Positions 1 to 12,567 of a DNA stretch of 64,000 nucleotides are shown one piece after another. This stretch comes from Datisca glomerata (taxonomy: Eukaryota > Streptophyta > Magnoliopsida > Cucurbitales > Datiscaceae): positions 186,001-250,000 of the forward strand of contig QANY01013350.1 of NCBI GenBank assembly GCA_003255025.1. Reading direction: 5' to 3'. Under the pieces are notes generated by a model that saw nothing but the letters and a program-made list of their open reading frames with translations, was not told the origin of the DNA and did no database searches. The position numbers and the translations under genes are program-made. Position 1 is the first letter of the stretch. Each line of letters starts with the position of its first letter.

Positions 1-626
1 TGAGAGATGTGCCACATCTCAAGCAGAAGTTATCAGCGGTATTATGTGCCAACAATTGATGATTACATGCTCAACGAGCAGATATACCACTTTACCAAGA
101 CAAGGTGAAACACGGGAAGAAAAACTAAAGCGTGGTACAAATGTAGATAATGCATTCTGCTACAAGCAGAGAGAAGGCTAGTGTAAGCTGTGTAGCTAAA
201 CTGAACCAGGTGTTTATGCATATTCATCATTGCCAACAGAAGATTCATGGCAACTATAAATTTCTAGAGAGAAGTTGTGCAAATATCAATCATTGAATCT
301 GGGGAAACGAGTTTCCTATCCAGAATTTGAAATTAACAAAACATTGGAGAATAATAACTAATAAGGATGATTGCATGCAGTCACGTCCATAGATTTATTT
401 GACTTTCTCACACACCATTTTATATTATGAGGCTAATAAGCCAGACTTCACCTTTTAAAACGCCAAACAGACAGTATATAACGACCAAATAAATAAGATA
501 ATCAAAGCTACTTTTCAAAATAATTCAATTGTAATGGAAACCATTCCTCAACCCCCCCCCCCCCCTCACCTTTACAAAGGCAAACCATTATTCCCTTAAA
601 AGGACTACCATTCCAGAAATACTTGC

Positions 627-1303
627 CTCCCGGTTTTAGTCTGAAGCGGCCAAGCGCTGTCGTCATAACCTTGTGAGAGAACCTTCTGCAATTGGATCCT
701 GAAAACAACGAAGTCCAAACCCCAATGAAAACTGAATCAAAATGTATCAATAAAACACGAAAATACTAACAAAGATTTAGAATATTATACTTACTTTCCG
801 CTACCAATGAAGTCGTCGTAAGTGATGGTATTGCTGTTCCAAACCACAACATTAATCTCTCGAAGCCCTTCAATTAGAGAGAAGACAAACTTCTCTTGGA
901 ACGTGGGATTCTTGCCCCCATCTGCGCCAGTCCAAGTCAACTAGGGTTAGGAGCATATCTTAGTAGAATTTCTCCAAACAGTAACATTGAAAAACGAAAC
1001 AAAGACCATAATGGAATCGAGTTCAATCGTAGATCTGAAGGCTCAGAAACAGAGCATAACAGAAACCCAAACCTGTGCATGTTCTCGCGCGGAACTTGGT
1101 GCTACCGTATTCTAGACACACATAAGGATCCTGTCTTGAAATCCATTCGGTATCCTTCAATTTGTAGCACGCAACAACTACGCCAAAAATTAAAACTCTG
1201 ATTAGTTTGAAGCTAATATAAAGGATTAAGTTGGGAGGGGGGGGGAGGGGGGGATCATACCAGTTACTTCAAGAATCTGACCGTGAATACCAGAAATCGA
1301 CAT
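627..1303 (-). CDS. C2-domain protein, elicitor-responsive/16-kDa phloem-protein type (5' part, continues off the left edge)
   Basis: Four coding exons are read on the minus strand: 1303-1261, 1177-1073, 921-795 and 698-627. They join in frame to 115 residues plus a split Arg codon. The product starts MSISGIHGQILEV and carries the hallmarks of a single small C2 domain: QDPYVCLEYG with a calcium-loop Asp, GGKNPTFQEKF, and the second loop TYDDFIGSGK, then GYDDSAWPLQTKTGR. C2 domains of this family bind membrane phospholipids, usually with Ca2+, and the plant members are small one-domain proteins. The final exon, expected to encode the last beta strand, is not in the first 620 bases and must lie left of the window. 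The intron after exon 4 begins with GC rather than GT (AG|GCAAGT). A 14-base C run at 552-565 lies in that intron and a G-rich run near 1231-1252 lies in intron 1. The start is the first ATG, about 70 bp downstream of a TATA box. The family assignment is firm; the precise orthologue is not. Confidence 0.85.
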
Positions 1304-1373
1304 GAACGAATGAGCAAAAGACGAAGAAGAGATTTGGTGAATTGACAAAAGTCTTTCTTTTTAATGAATAGAG

Positions 1374-1379
1374 TTTATA
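1374..1379 (-). promoter_or_regulatory. TATA box of the C2-domain gene
   Basis: TATAAA on the minus strand lies 71 bp upstream of the C2 gene ATG. That spacing implies a 5'UTR of roughly 40 nt. The CT-rich minus-strand leader between them fits a plant core promoter. Confidence 0.5.
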
Positions 1380-1399
1380 AAGAGAGATATACCAACAAG

Positions 1400-2840
1400 A
1401 TTCTTCCGACAAATAGTAAAAATTATTAGGGGTAACAAAATTTTATTATCCTACCCTGTAAGTTCATATATATACGTGATCCATCGTTCCTATCTTCAAA
1501 ACGCGTTGAAATTTTGTGGAAGTTCTTAGGCAAACGCACCCGCGTGGATTAACCAAAACAGATATGGCCGCGCTTTCCCGTCCTCATCCCTAAGGCCTCA
1601 AGGCCCTAAGTAGCACTTGACTCTAGCGTCTAGCTGAGCTCCTTGTCCTTGTGTGAGCTTTTGATTTTGTACGACCGGTTAATAATTAATTAACGTGATA
1701 ATTATTAAATGTTGTTAAAAATAAAAAAAATATTTTAAAATATTTTTTTTTCTTTTACAAAGTAATCTTCATACAAATTTCTCGTATATTTGGTATATTT
1801 GTGATATATCATCAGTATACTTATAAATAGAGAATTATATACTGATTAAATTTTAAGTGAATAAATGATATATTAATTATTTAATATTTTAAAATATTTT
1901 AAGAAATAAAAAATATCAACTTATAAATTATTAACATCACCAACTATCAAATTATTTAAAATTTAATTGATTACTTAATTTACTTAAAACTATTCTTATA
2001 AATATTTAGGTGTTGTTATATTTTTATTGATAAAAATAGTTGACTGTAGCACCTTTACTCTTCAAAGTACCCAATTGACCACTTATCTTTACGTTGGTCA
2101 ATTTATGAGAAATACTAAATACACCTAAATACTTTTCACATGGATCTTTTTTGCCAAAAGTCAATCCAAACCAAATCATGAATCTATTTAAAACATTTTC
2201 ACAAGATATTATTAAAAAGTTTGATATGAAATTATGTATAAAAAATAAAAAATATATATAAAATGAAAGTTTTGGTTTGGTGATAAAATGGAAGTTTTGG
2301 TTTGGTATAAAAACTATTAAAATTTTGAACCGAACGAAAATTTTTCGTTCTTATTTTGAGTAAACCGAACATATATAACGAAAGGGTCATTTTCAGCTCC
2401 GCTCGCTACACAAAATTTCTTCCAAAAGCAAATGGTTGAAATTTTGGTTGGTTGTCTTGGGTGTGGGCTTACTCTTCCAAAAAGGAAAAGTAAACACGTT
2501 TATCTTATTTGAACAGATAAATCAAGAGATTTGTACTATTCATTCACGTCAATTCTATTCTAACACAAATATTACACGGTGGACAAATTCCTCGTTCAAT
2601 TAGATGACTAATATCTATAACTATCAATCCCATGATTATTGGAGAAAAGGCAAAACTTGTTAAGTTTAAACGATAATATTTGAGAAAGTTCAACTGGGTC
2701 GAAACAATTAAGGGAAACAAACATTCACGATCCCGAACGTGTTGACTATCGAAAATCAACCCTTTAACATAGACAACATATTGAAACATTCTATTGAACC
2801 GTACACATAACTAAAGCCAATAGTATTTTCCGATTACGGT
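1400..2840. other. AT-rich intergenic spacer between the C2 gene and PTEN2
   Basis: No coding sequence can be supported here. The stretch is rich in A/T runs. It has a short tandem duplication of a GGAAGTTTTGGTTTGGT-like unit at about 2264-2305, followed by AACCGAAC-type motifs near 2330-2365. Such motifs are common in hAT-type MITEs, but no matching ends were found. The right part (about 2550-3055) probably contains the PTEN2 3'UTR. Confidence 0.4.
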
Positions 2841-3055
2841 TTTTATTGATATTAACGAAACAATTTGGACTTCCTTCATCGACAACTTGTAAATCTTCAC
2901 TCTTGACCTAAAGTGACAAACAAATATACTTGAATGTACAAACAAATAGAATGATCGAGGGGTCCTTGTAATCCAGTGATTCATTCCAACTTGCAATCCA
3001 TATTATGTACAGAGATTCTAAATCCAAGCCATCAATACACAACCTTCCCATTTAC

Positions 3056-6000
3056 TCACTCACTTTCATAGTCTTCTTCATCACCAAATGTGAAAACAGA
3101 CGCATCAGCAGCCATTGCTTTGAATTCACTTTCTGAGCTTGGAAGCTCCGGGAGAGAATGAGCTCCCCCAACCGCATCATTTTTCAGCTCGGAACCCGTA
3201 CCACCGAGAGAAACTTGTTCCGTGGAACGTGTTAAACTTGAAACATGATCAGAAGTTGTACTAGTTTTAAAATTAGAGGCAGGATTGGTATTAACAGGCA
3301 CTGTTGCTGAAGCTTGAGCACCTTCTGGCTTACTCTTTGAAGAACCATTTTCCTCTGCTTCACTGTCGGAAAAGACATCATCTTTATCATGAGTCACAGG
3401 GTTTTCAGTTTGCTTTGGCGCTGCTTCACCTACATCAACTGGAGGACTTGAACCGGAGCTTGCATCTGATTTATTTGAGTTACTAACAGTGCTGGGTGTT
3501 GTAGGAATGGTGCCGGTATAGTCCACTAGAACAACCTCTACCTGGAATCCCGGGGAAGGCAGTTTCCTCTGCAGATAGTCAATCCGGATAAAGTAAACAA
3601 TATAGAAAACACATAATGATAATACATTTAATAGCTTATAGCATGTTTACTTACCTTGTCAAACCCATCAAGATCATTAGCGGTGAGAACTTTTCGGTTT
3701 TCAGTCATGGTAGTGTTCAGCCAACTGAAATTTATAACATAAGAAAGGAACTGACGGGTTAATTTTATTTCATTACAAGCAGGCGCAAAAAAATTGATAG
3801 TTGGGAGAGATGGTAGATAGTAAACCAGTAGAAATCTCCTTGGCGGTCATGAAAATGGATCTTGAAGTCCCCAACCAACTCTGCAAGACCAGGTTCCCCA
3901 GGCAAAGCAAACACCATTACCCCCTTCTTTGGCGCACTGAACCAAAAATCTTCTGGCTGCAAAGTGCATGCACAAAGAATAAGCTGGTAAAAGATTCTCT
4001 GATCAGGGAAAACGTAATAGATTTGTTGGAAAATATTGAAATTTATATTGAATAGTTCCAAATACTGGAATAACGGCATGATTGTTCTTGATATAAATTG
4101 CAATCAAATAATCAAAAACATATACCGAGAGATCCTTGGTTCTTGGATGCATTTTAGAGGAGAAAAGAACACCTGCTCATCAGCAAATAATAAAAGCAAA
4201 ATCAAAATGTTGGCTGCTTGCAAATTAAAATACAAGTTTGTAGCTATGTTTTGCAAAAGATAAAAGTCAAATCAAGCCCGGAAAGACACAACTATAATCA
4301 CCCAACACTATGTACTCGGGTCCTTAAATATGAAAACCAAATACTGCTACAATTTACCAAGAAGCATTCAGAAGAAAAAATGGTCATATCTTAGCATGCC
4401 TAGCAACAGAAGACTGAATATTATCATGCCTCTGTACAAAAGTTTGAACACATTAATGAATCAAATCGAAAGAACATTGTCGATTCAAATCAAGTGACAT
4501 ATATAGAGCTTAAAAGAACCTATATAAGCAATGGAGGTATCTAAGTTTTACTATACAGTTGAATTGGTATGAATATATTTTCAAAACATTAAGAATTCCC
4601 AGCGAAGAACCTTAGGAAGAAAAAGTGGACAGCAGTAATATCATAGACGATGGTTTTGACCACAAAGAGGCAGGGATACCACAACACACCATTATAATCA
4701 GAGACAGTAATAGAGGGCCTGATCCAATAAGGACACTTGTGAAGACGGAATCCTCTAAGCATGCACCTGTAGAGAATGTGATATGAGATAATAATATACC
4801 ACTCATGCCCATCAAATAAGACGTGTTTTTGAAAAATAAAAACTATCATAGAAAAATATAGCAAGGGTTTATACCTACGCCCAGGTGGGGTTTCACCATT
4901 GAAGTATGTTAATATACGCTCAAAATATTTGACATACCTCTAGAAGACAGAAAGAACTTATCAGACAGCTATATAGATATTGTAACAAAGAAGAAAATAA
5001 AGTATATAAAACCCTTGAGCTATCACTTATGGAAAATACTTACAATCTGACTAGGCAGAACTAGGCCTTTACCATCAAAACACCTTTTCTGATTGTAGTA
5101 GTCAATGGACTCCTCAGCAGTTGGGAAAAACTGCAAGATTAGTAGAGTCGAAAGTCAAACTTAGAAGGATGAACAACTATATCACCAATAGAGTAACTGA
5201 GTAAGTAATTCTTTATTATAATTCCAATGAGAGACGAAAAACTGTACCTTCAGGTACAGAAGAAGACTAGAAATCATCAACCCTGTCCTTGCTATTCCAG
5301 CCTTGCAATGCACTACAACTACATTCTCAATATCTTCTTTCAGCCACGAGTAAGCACTTTGACAAAATGAAATTATCAATTGAACAGGAGGGCAATTATG
5401 ATCATCAAAAGGAAAGCTAGCCACCTGGTAAAAAAATCAAGATACCACATTGACATAACCATATGAGTACTATCAACCACCAGAAACATTCTCACCTAAT
5501 GTTAAACAGTAGTTTTCAATATCCCGAAATCAAACAATAGTTTCATTGAATATTAATTGTTGGATGAACATAATAAGAATTCTAGTCTATAAGGGAAGTG
5601 ATTAAAAGAAGATTCCCCCGCCTCCATGACCATGTTTAACTACACCACGACTTGCCATGTCACAGTAAAACAATACAAACTACTGACACATGGTACAAAC
5701 AGGTAAGTAGGATACAAGATAGAAATTAAACTCAACATGCATACTGTACTTTGCACCTGGAATTAAGATATATAACTACGCACCTTTCCTTCAAAAAGAG
5801 ATGCATCATATAGCCTCTCGGAACAAAGATTGTAAACTTTGTATTTGTCCTGCGTAAAAAAAGTGAAATATTAGTTCAGATAATCATATCACAAGATGAG
5901 ACCTAATCCACTTATGGTAACCAAAGATCTTAACTAAAACTAAATTTAAGTGGAGCGGGAGTGCTATCAGTCTAGATGATCTGAAGAAACAAGTTTATTT

Positions 6001-8439
6001 CTCTTTTTACATTTAATCAAGAAAAATAGCTGATAGAACAATTTACCCACACTTACTGTGTTGCTATATCACGGGATGGATTTCTTCACCAGTAATAGTT
6101 TAAATCGCATATAATTCATTTGATTGGATGATCTAACTACTCTTAGAAAAAAAATGACTTAACCACACTAGTCATGTTGCTAAGTAAGAGTATTTTCATA
6201 CAGGTAAGAGTTTTAATTTTCATAGTGAATGGGTAGCTTTTTAATAGTAGTCAAGTTAAAACAACAGTTTCTTGCTGGTAATACTATTTCTATGGGCACA
6301 TAGAAATGAGAAAACGGTTGAAGACGAAGAATGGTTTATAAACCAGATGGTTAGCATTTCAATACAAATAATCAAACAAAACTAACAGAAATTAGCATTC
6401 TTTTGGAGGAGATTGATCTTGATAGGACAAAATAAAACATGTAGAATTCCCTTGCTTCTTCTAGCTCAACCTGTTGAAATTTGCTTAATTATTTCCAGAA
6501 TAACTTAAGTATATCTAAAAATTAAAATCTCTAAGAAACTGATATTGGCGCCAGGAAAACAAGATGTAACATCCATTTAATACCCCTGCTTCAACACAAT
6601 GTACATTTTATGCTACAGATGCTTTACAGCAGGTTCCATAAGCAAGCAAAATGTTACAATTAATAACCTCCCTCCCTCCTTGGTCTTTTACTGGTAACAG
6701 CTAGGTAAATGTTTCTTGAATAAATCACACAACAAAAAAAAGCTGGAAAGACATCAAAATCCAACAGTGTAGGTCTCTGCCCTCACTAAGAAAAAATAAC
6801 TCCTCCAATACATGTGAAACGCAAAAATGAGTATTGTTAGCTTCCAAACAGCAAGATTATACGGATTGCACCAAATGAATGGAAAAGAAGCATAAAGAAT
6901 GAAAAAGATTTTAGATAAAGCACATAATAGCAATGTCTGAGCAGCACCATAGGACAAATACTTGGTATCGGATATTACAAACTGAAATACCCAAATAAAT
7001 AAAGCATTTAAAAGTTTATTCATAATTCAACAAAAATGCAAGCATGTGAACATTGGCACCTTGTGATGAGTTTCAAAGAACTTAATAACTTCTTCCATGT
7101 GGTTACGGTAGAAACCCTGCATCACATTTCCAGATAGTTTGATTGTGGATCATAAAGTTACCAAAATAAATCAAATATAATACGAAAACACTTGCCTACC
7201 TCAACATATCCAAAAAAGCCTGAGCTCATATCACCAGCAGGGAACCCCATAGCAATAATGTTCTCTGTGATATACGTCATATCCAGATCAAATCCGCCTT
7301 CCTGAAACATGTCTACCCCAGATTAATTACTAACAAGTGCAAAAAGTTTAGCTCAACCGCGCATTCGAAACTGAATTGAAGGAAATATAAGTCTCAAGAT
7401 CTATCTAAAAATGTTACTATATAGTGAAGAAAAACTAATACTAATAAACTATGGTTACATTCCTTGCTAATCTTATTTCATGTGGATGACACCAAGACCC
7501 ATACACTACAATTCAGACAGATTATCATGGTATATTTTTTTATCAAAAAATCATTATCTAAGGAATTGTATCGCTATTTTGTTACTGCAAGCTACTTCAT
7601 CCCATAACTTGCTATGCTTTAATAAGGAAGTTCCCAATTTTCATCACAACTCACAACCATTCTTGCAAATGCAACAGGAAAGTACTTGAGAACTTACTAA
7701 TGATAGAAAGAAAACCATATCCATGATTCACTAACAAAAAGCATTAAGCTATCTAGGGACTATTCTGATCCAACTGCCTTACTATGACATATTTTTATTG
7801 TTCCATAGAACACCTAAAAGCGAGAGACTCAATTTAATGAGCCCAAAAGCATGGAAAAAAAAAGAAGAAGAACAAGAAGAAGAAAGAAAGAAAGAAAAGA
7901 AACTGAAAGTAGTTCATGACCATATCCTTAGTTTGAATAACAATCAACAAAGAAAGTTACACAAGAAAAAGTTGACAGGATACATAGCCAACCTGATATC
8001 TTCTCTTGTTCTGAGAGACAGCATGCCGAGCCTTGACCTGTACAGCCTTCATAGCACTCTTGGAAGAGTCCACTAACCCTTTTGTAATTGTCCCAATAAA
8101 ACCAGGTTGTAAGGCTGTTGAAGTTCCATCAATACTATCACTTGACAAAGGAGCTTTCGGAGACAAGCGCAATCCCAACCCACTAGTAAAACGAGCAAAA
8201 GTAGATTTTTCTGCATTTCCAGTTGGTGAGCCATCTTCAGCAGCCGCCAAAGGCTGGGGCATTTTGAAACTTTTAGCCCACGAAGATATCCGAGAAGGAG
8301 ATAGCTTAGACTGCACATCATGCTCAGAATTATCCAATCCAGAGCTGGCTGCAGCATGAGTTTGCACCTCAGGTGGTCCAGCAGCATCAGGAGTTTCAAG
8401 AGGAGGTGATGCTGAGGGATCACTAGATTTTGGCTCCAT
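3056..8439 (-). CDS. PTEN2: PTEN2-type phosphatase (phosphatase and tensin homologue, plant PTEN2A/2B class)
   Basis: Twelve exons, all with GT-AG introns, join in frame: 8439-7993, 7301-7200, 7116-7060, 5849-5784, 5424-5248, 5130-5044, 4939-4875, 4766-4690, 4172-4126, 3956-3826, 3724-3655, 3568-3056. The product is 612 residues, the usual length for plant PTEN2. It has a Ser/Pro-rich N-terminal extension (about 1-135), then ARHAVSQNKRRYQ, the dual-specificity phosphatase domain (about 150-334), a C2 domain (about 335-445, starting CMLRGFRLHKCPYWIRP) and an acidic tail ending FGDEEDYESE. The P-loop is HCKAGIARTG, with catalytic Cys264 and Arg270, and the FPFDDHNCPP loop is upstream. The second P-loop variable position is Ile. 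Plant PTEN2 enzymes dephosphorylate 3-phosphoinositides and phosphotyrosine and bind phosphatidic acid; this is family knowledge. The ATG at 8439 is the first in its exon; the open frame upstream has only a TTG. A possible AATAAA lies at 2842-2847, about 210 nt past the stop. No frameshift or missing key residue was seen, so it looks functional. Confidence 0.95.
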
Positions 8440-9479
8440 TATATGGCTTCTATTAGTAGTGGTAGAGTCTTGACAATGATTAAAAAATAGAGTCAAAGCC
8501 CCATCATCTATTTGTTCGGTCGAAAACCTTAAAACTTTAAGCTAGAATACAGGCATGCTAGTAGTCATATTAAAAAAAATGGAGAAGCGTGCAGTGAAGT
8601 TTCCCATTTCATAGAATAAGTATAAGGGCAGTATAACTTATAATGTGAAAATAACTTTGGCAAACCATGCATAGACAGGCCAAAACCACGAATTCAATAT
8701 CAGCCATTGAACTTATGGAGAAGCAGGTGCTCATGCTAGCTAGTATGACGACCAATATTAGGGGAAAAGCCTCCCAAAGAGATCTCTTCATAATGTTAAA
8801 CTACTATATTTTCATAGCAACGATTGAGAAATAGAGCAGGGCTCACCATTTTTCAAATTAAAATGGCATTGGTCTCCATTATTAAAAGGGAATAAGAAGA
8901 TACAGAAGGCCACTGTCAAAGCTTTCTGATTTTCCGAAGCCCATTTTACTTATTAGTTTCTCTGAGCTTATTCAAAACAAGATATACTACTTTGTCACTT
9001 GTTTTCTCATGTAGATCTTAGTTGAATAATACATATATATAATCGTGCTTCTGTGTTCTGTCTCAGAATTAAACATTTGCGTTAATGCAAGAGAGTGACC
9101 ACTGTGATGAATCATTTCTTCACCACAATTATATTGTTCTCATGCTACTCAAGCGCAGACCACATATCCAGCTCAGTATACTAAAACCAAAGATTGTCAA
9201 GCACACAACACAAGTAGTAAAACTAGACAGGGATTCCGAGTCGAAATTATCGCAAACATATAGCAAGAAATAAGATCCGTCTAATAATTGTAAATACTTC
9301 ACGGGTCCATGCAAACAAAACTTAAGAATTTCACTCCGCTTGGGAGCTACCTACAATAACTAAGATCATTTTCTTATTGAAACAAGAACCAAGATATTTA
9401 AAAAAAGAAATATATAGCCGCCGAAATACAATCTTACCGGGAAAGAACCAATCTCTGGACAAGCTTATAGACAAACAGA

Positions 9480-9640
9480 CTACCCAAACTTTGTTTCCAT
9501 GCAGCGAATCTCCCCCTATTGAAAACAAGGACTTGATTAGGGTTTCAGAGAAGGAGATGGAGTGGGAGAGAGGAGTCCGCCGGGGTGTGAAGGTGTGGGT
9601 AGTAAAAAGTCATTTCACGTAATTCATACAAGGTCAACGC
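9480..9640 (-). promoter_or_regulatory. Probable PTEN2 5'UTR exon and core promoter
   Basis: On the minus strand, a CT-rich stretch (ACTCCTCTCTCCCACTCC) leads into AAACCCTAATCAAGTCC, a sequence style typical of plant 5' leaders. A candidate donor lies near 9491-9492 (ACAAA|GTTTGG). An intron of about 1 kb would connect it to the first coding exon, which has a pyrimidine-rich stretch just upstream of its ATG. No TATA box is evident. The exact exon ends cannot be fixed without transcript data. Confidence 0.35.
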
Positions 9641-10025
9641 ATCGAAGGGAGCTGATGCGGTTGTTGTCTTGGTGAGGCTGTGTGATTACAGTTCACGATG
9701 AAAGATATACATCATTTCGTGAGCGTTAAAACTGTAAACTTGTGACGGTTAATTTTAGATGAAAATCTCCGGTTAAAATGGGCCGTTGATTAAGCTGACC
9801 AAAATTCGTCTCCCACCTTTGACCACCCTCTGCTGTTTAGTTTCATCCCTTGTAGTGTAACGGTTAGTTTCATATTGTGTTTAATTTCTTGAAAACGCTT
9901 TTCTTTCTAGTTTCATTCTCCGTGTTAATTAATTAATAAGAAATTGTCTAACTAAATTTACAATTCAATATAAATGAGTTAATACAATGATTAAATATTT
10001 ACGTACTCATAACCCAAGTCTGAAA

Positions 10026-10084
10026 TTGTGTATTCGAATAGTATAATACTCAAAATCGTGTATTCGAATAGTATAATACTCAAA
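10026..10084. repeat. Two tandem copies of a ~30-bp unit
   Basis: The unit GTGTATTCGAATAGTATAAT occurs at 10027 and again about 30 bp later, with ATACTCAAA completing each copy. The copies are nearly identical. A smaller duplication of AGAAGATA(C/T)GATTTTA follows at about 10203-10235. Confidence 0.8.
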
Positions 10085-10429
10085 TCTCGTTCATAATAAT
10101 TTTGAAAAGAACTAGAGAGATTGTAGAATTAGTGAATCCCTTTATATCTCCAACTCCAAGATATTAGTTAATTTCCACATAAAAATAATTGAACAAAATA
10201 TAAGAAGATACGATTTTAAGAAGATATGATTTTAACAAGCGAACCCTTTGTATCTCCCACGAATCTCATTCAACTATTATACATTGTTGCTTTTAAGTAG
10301 ATATGATTTATTTAATTTTATCTATAAAATAGTTCTAGAAAAAAAAAAGAATCATTGAATATGGAACATTTGTTGATCAACAAAGAATATTGCTATTAAC
10401 TTCAAAGTTCAATCTGTATTAATGATGTT

Positions 10430-10535
10430 TCATTGGATAAGTTGAGTTGACGTAATTGGTTAAGGCCTAACACTCGTATCTTATAGATCGTGAGTTCGAG
10501 TTATATTCTCATATTCCCTTCAAAATTTATAATGT
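10430..10535 (+). repeat. SINE-like tRNA-derived fragment
   Basis: GACGTAATTGGTTAAGG resembles a pol III A box. About 35 bp downstream, GTGAGTTCGAGTTAT resembles a B box. The spacing and the tRNA-like wording fit the head of a plant SINE. No flanking duplication or A/T-rich tail is clear, and it does not fold as a functional tRNA. Confidence 0.4.
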
Positions 10536-11142
10536 AACTTTGACAATAAAAAAATGATGGTCTACTATCATTTAGAATTTTTCAAAAATAAAGGAAATGT
10601 ATATTGATTGGCATATATTTCTTGCTTGGGTAAAAAATGAGGCATGCACCCATGACATCATATATACATATATAAAGTTGCATATTTAAAGTTAGGTATG
10701 CATATTTCAAAGTGTGTCGAGCGTCATACCCTACATTGCGTCAAATGTCGAATCATATTTAAATGTTTAACAATATTTAAGTAACTAGTATATTTACTAA
10801 ATTGAATGCATTGATGGATGTTATAGATAGAAACAATACTATGACTATTTATTATGTGAATATTAAATCAATATAATATATTCAAATTACTTTGAAAAAA
10901 ATTATTTTATTTAACTTGCAAATTTTGAAAAAAATATTTCAAAAACTAACGAAAGGTTTTAAACTAACCATTAAAAATTACAAACTATAACAATGAAAAT
11001 TTACACCTAAATTTGCTAACTTTTAAAAAGATGTCTCGAAATCATATCTAACGAAGAATAATAAAAAGTTTATAAACTAACCAATAGAAATTAAAAATTA
11101 TACCAATGAAATTTTGCAGCTAAAATTTATTAATTTACTTAT

Positions 11143-11217
11143 AATTAATTGTCATTGAATAGAATTACCATTTCAAATTCTAATTGTCATTAAATAGAAT
11201 TACCATTTCAAATTCTA
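11143..11217. repeat. Two tandem copies of a ~36-bp unit
   Basis: TAATTGTCATTGAATAGAAT and the following ACCATTTCAAATTC are repeated once immediately downstream with a single visible G/A difference. A longer, more diverged duplication (ACTAACCATTAAAAATTA-like) precedes it at about 10950-11110. Confidence 0.75.
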
Positions 11218-12567
11218 GCAATTCAATACTTTATATTTTTTTTATAACTTTTTACATTTCACTCTTAATTCTTACTAGATAATTTTTTATTAATGTAATA
11301 TCCCATGAAAAATTACTAACACAGGTGCAAAAAGGACTATACATAGCATTGTGTGTTTTTATAATTCAGAAAAAACACATTAGATTTGGCATATATCTGT
11401 GAGTGTGTGTGATAGCTTCAACGTTGTTCTATTTTTATATATTTTAACTGATATATCTATAATTAGTTCACATTTTACGCTTTTTCATATGTATTATTTT
11501 CATTTCATGTATGTTACTACATTTGAATTTACGATATACAATTGATTATTAATCATTAGATCTAAAATTATAAATATTTAATCTTAATATTTATGAAGGA
11601 CAATTAAGAAATTTCATAAAGCACTGAGGCATATTTTGTCAAAAAATGTTTCTCCCCTTAACGTCATTTATATATAAAATTGATGTGTTAATTAATAGAT
11701 GAAAATAAATGGGTTGATGTAGTGCTACCGATGAAAGGCCTGAGTTTATGTTACTATTGAATTTGGGTTAATTAATGGTTCCAACTCTCCCAAATATGTA
11801 GACTTTTCGAGGATAAAACTCGCATTGCAATTTCTACTAATAGAACATACTTTATAATTGAGAATGATGCTCCAGTTTCGAATCATGTTCTCTCTACACC
11901 GACACGGTCTCCTCCTTGAATAGTTCTACAACTGAAAATGAAAAGAAGAGGCAATTGAGGATAGTATATCTCAATTGAAGGATTAACCTGGCTGAGGAGT
12001 TTTCAGTTTCTAATGTGGATGTCCTTTTTTGTTTTAATATAAAGATTTTTTTTGTTCTTGAACGGTTGTCATGTATGCAGGAGTCGAGACAGAATGCTTA
12101 TGACATTGATGAACTTTAATATTATAGACACGATATGGTGTCAGAAAACGTCATTATAATCTTCCATGGATAAGTCATTTTCTTTTTTTCCTTCGGGGGT
12201 CGTCCTTTAATTCATAGTATTTCAATTATTTTTGTTCTATTTGATTTCTTTCTTTATTAATGTATACTTTTTTACGTTCTTATTTTTCTAACATTTATAT
12301 ATTATATGCATACGTAGATCTTATGTATTATCTATTAGTTATGTATATTATTTTTCTCAACTTAACATTGTTGAAAAAAATCTTAAAATTTATTTTTAGA
12401 TTTTATGGATGATTTTTTTAGGTATTGTCATTCCATTTTTGTTATTGCGTGGGTCTCGCTTGTTGCTCACTTCTTGGTTTGGGTTACACATCCTTAGTTG
12501 ATGGGTCGGTCTCTAGTTGTTTCTCGCTATGCACCTTAGTGTCTTGTTTGAGGTCGTCAGTTAGGTG

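Larger units (their letters stand above)
9641..12560. other. AT-rich intergenic spacer upstream of PTEN2
   Basis: No gene can be supported. The stretch holds several short tandem duplications (listed separately), a SINE-like tRNA-derived motif near 10.43-10.53 kb, and long A/T runs. It ends where the hAT-like terminus begins. Confidence 0.5.

Noticed and set aside
549..566. Possible sequencing artefact: C homopolymer of 14
   Set aside because: It lies in an intron and does not affect any coding call. Its length may be inexact, but there is no reason to treat it as biology.
896..1201. 101-codon plus-strand open frame
   Set aside because: It lies opposite exons 2 and 3 of the C2-domain gene, whose minus-strand reading has clear splice sites and family motifs.
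8033..8423. Open frames of 108 and 116 codons over the first PTEN2 exon
   Set aside because: They are other-frame shadows of the PTEN2 N-terminal exon, which matches the known extension of plant PTEN2 proteins.
8440..8496. Longer PTEN2 N-terminus starting at 8496
   Set aside because: The codon at 8496 is TTG. The first ATG is at 8439, and the upstream stretch looks like leader or intron end.
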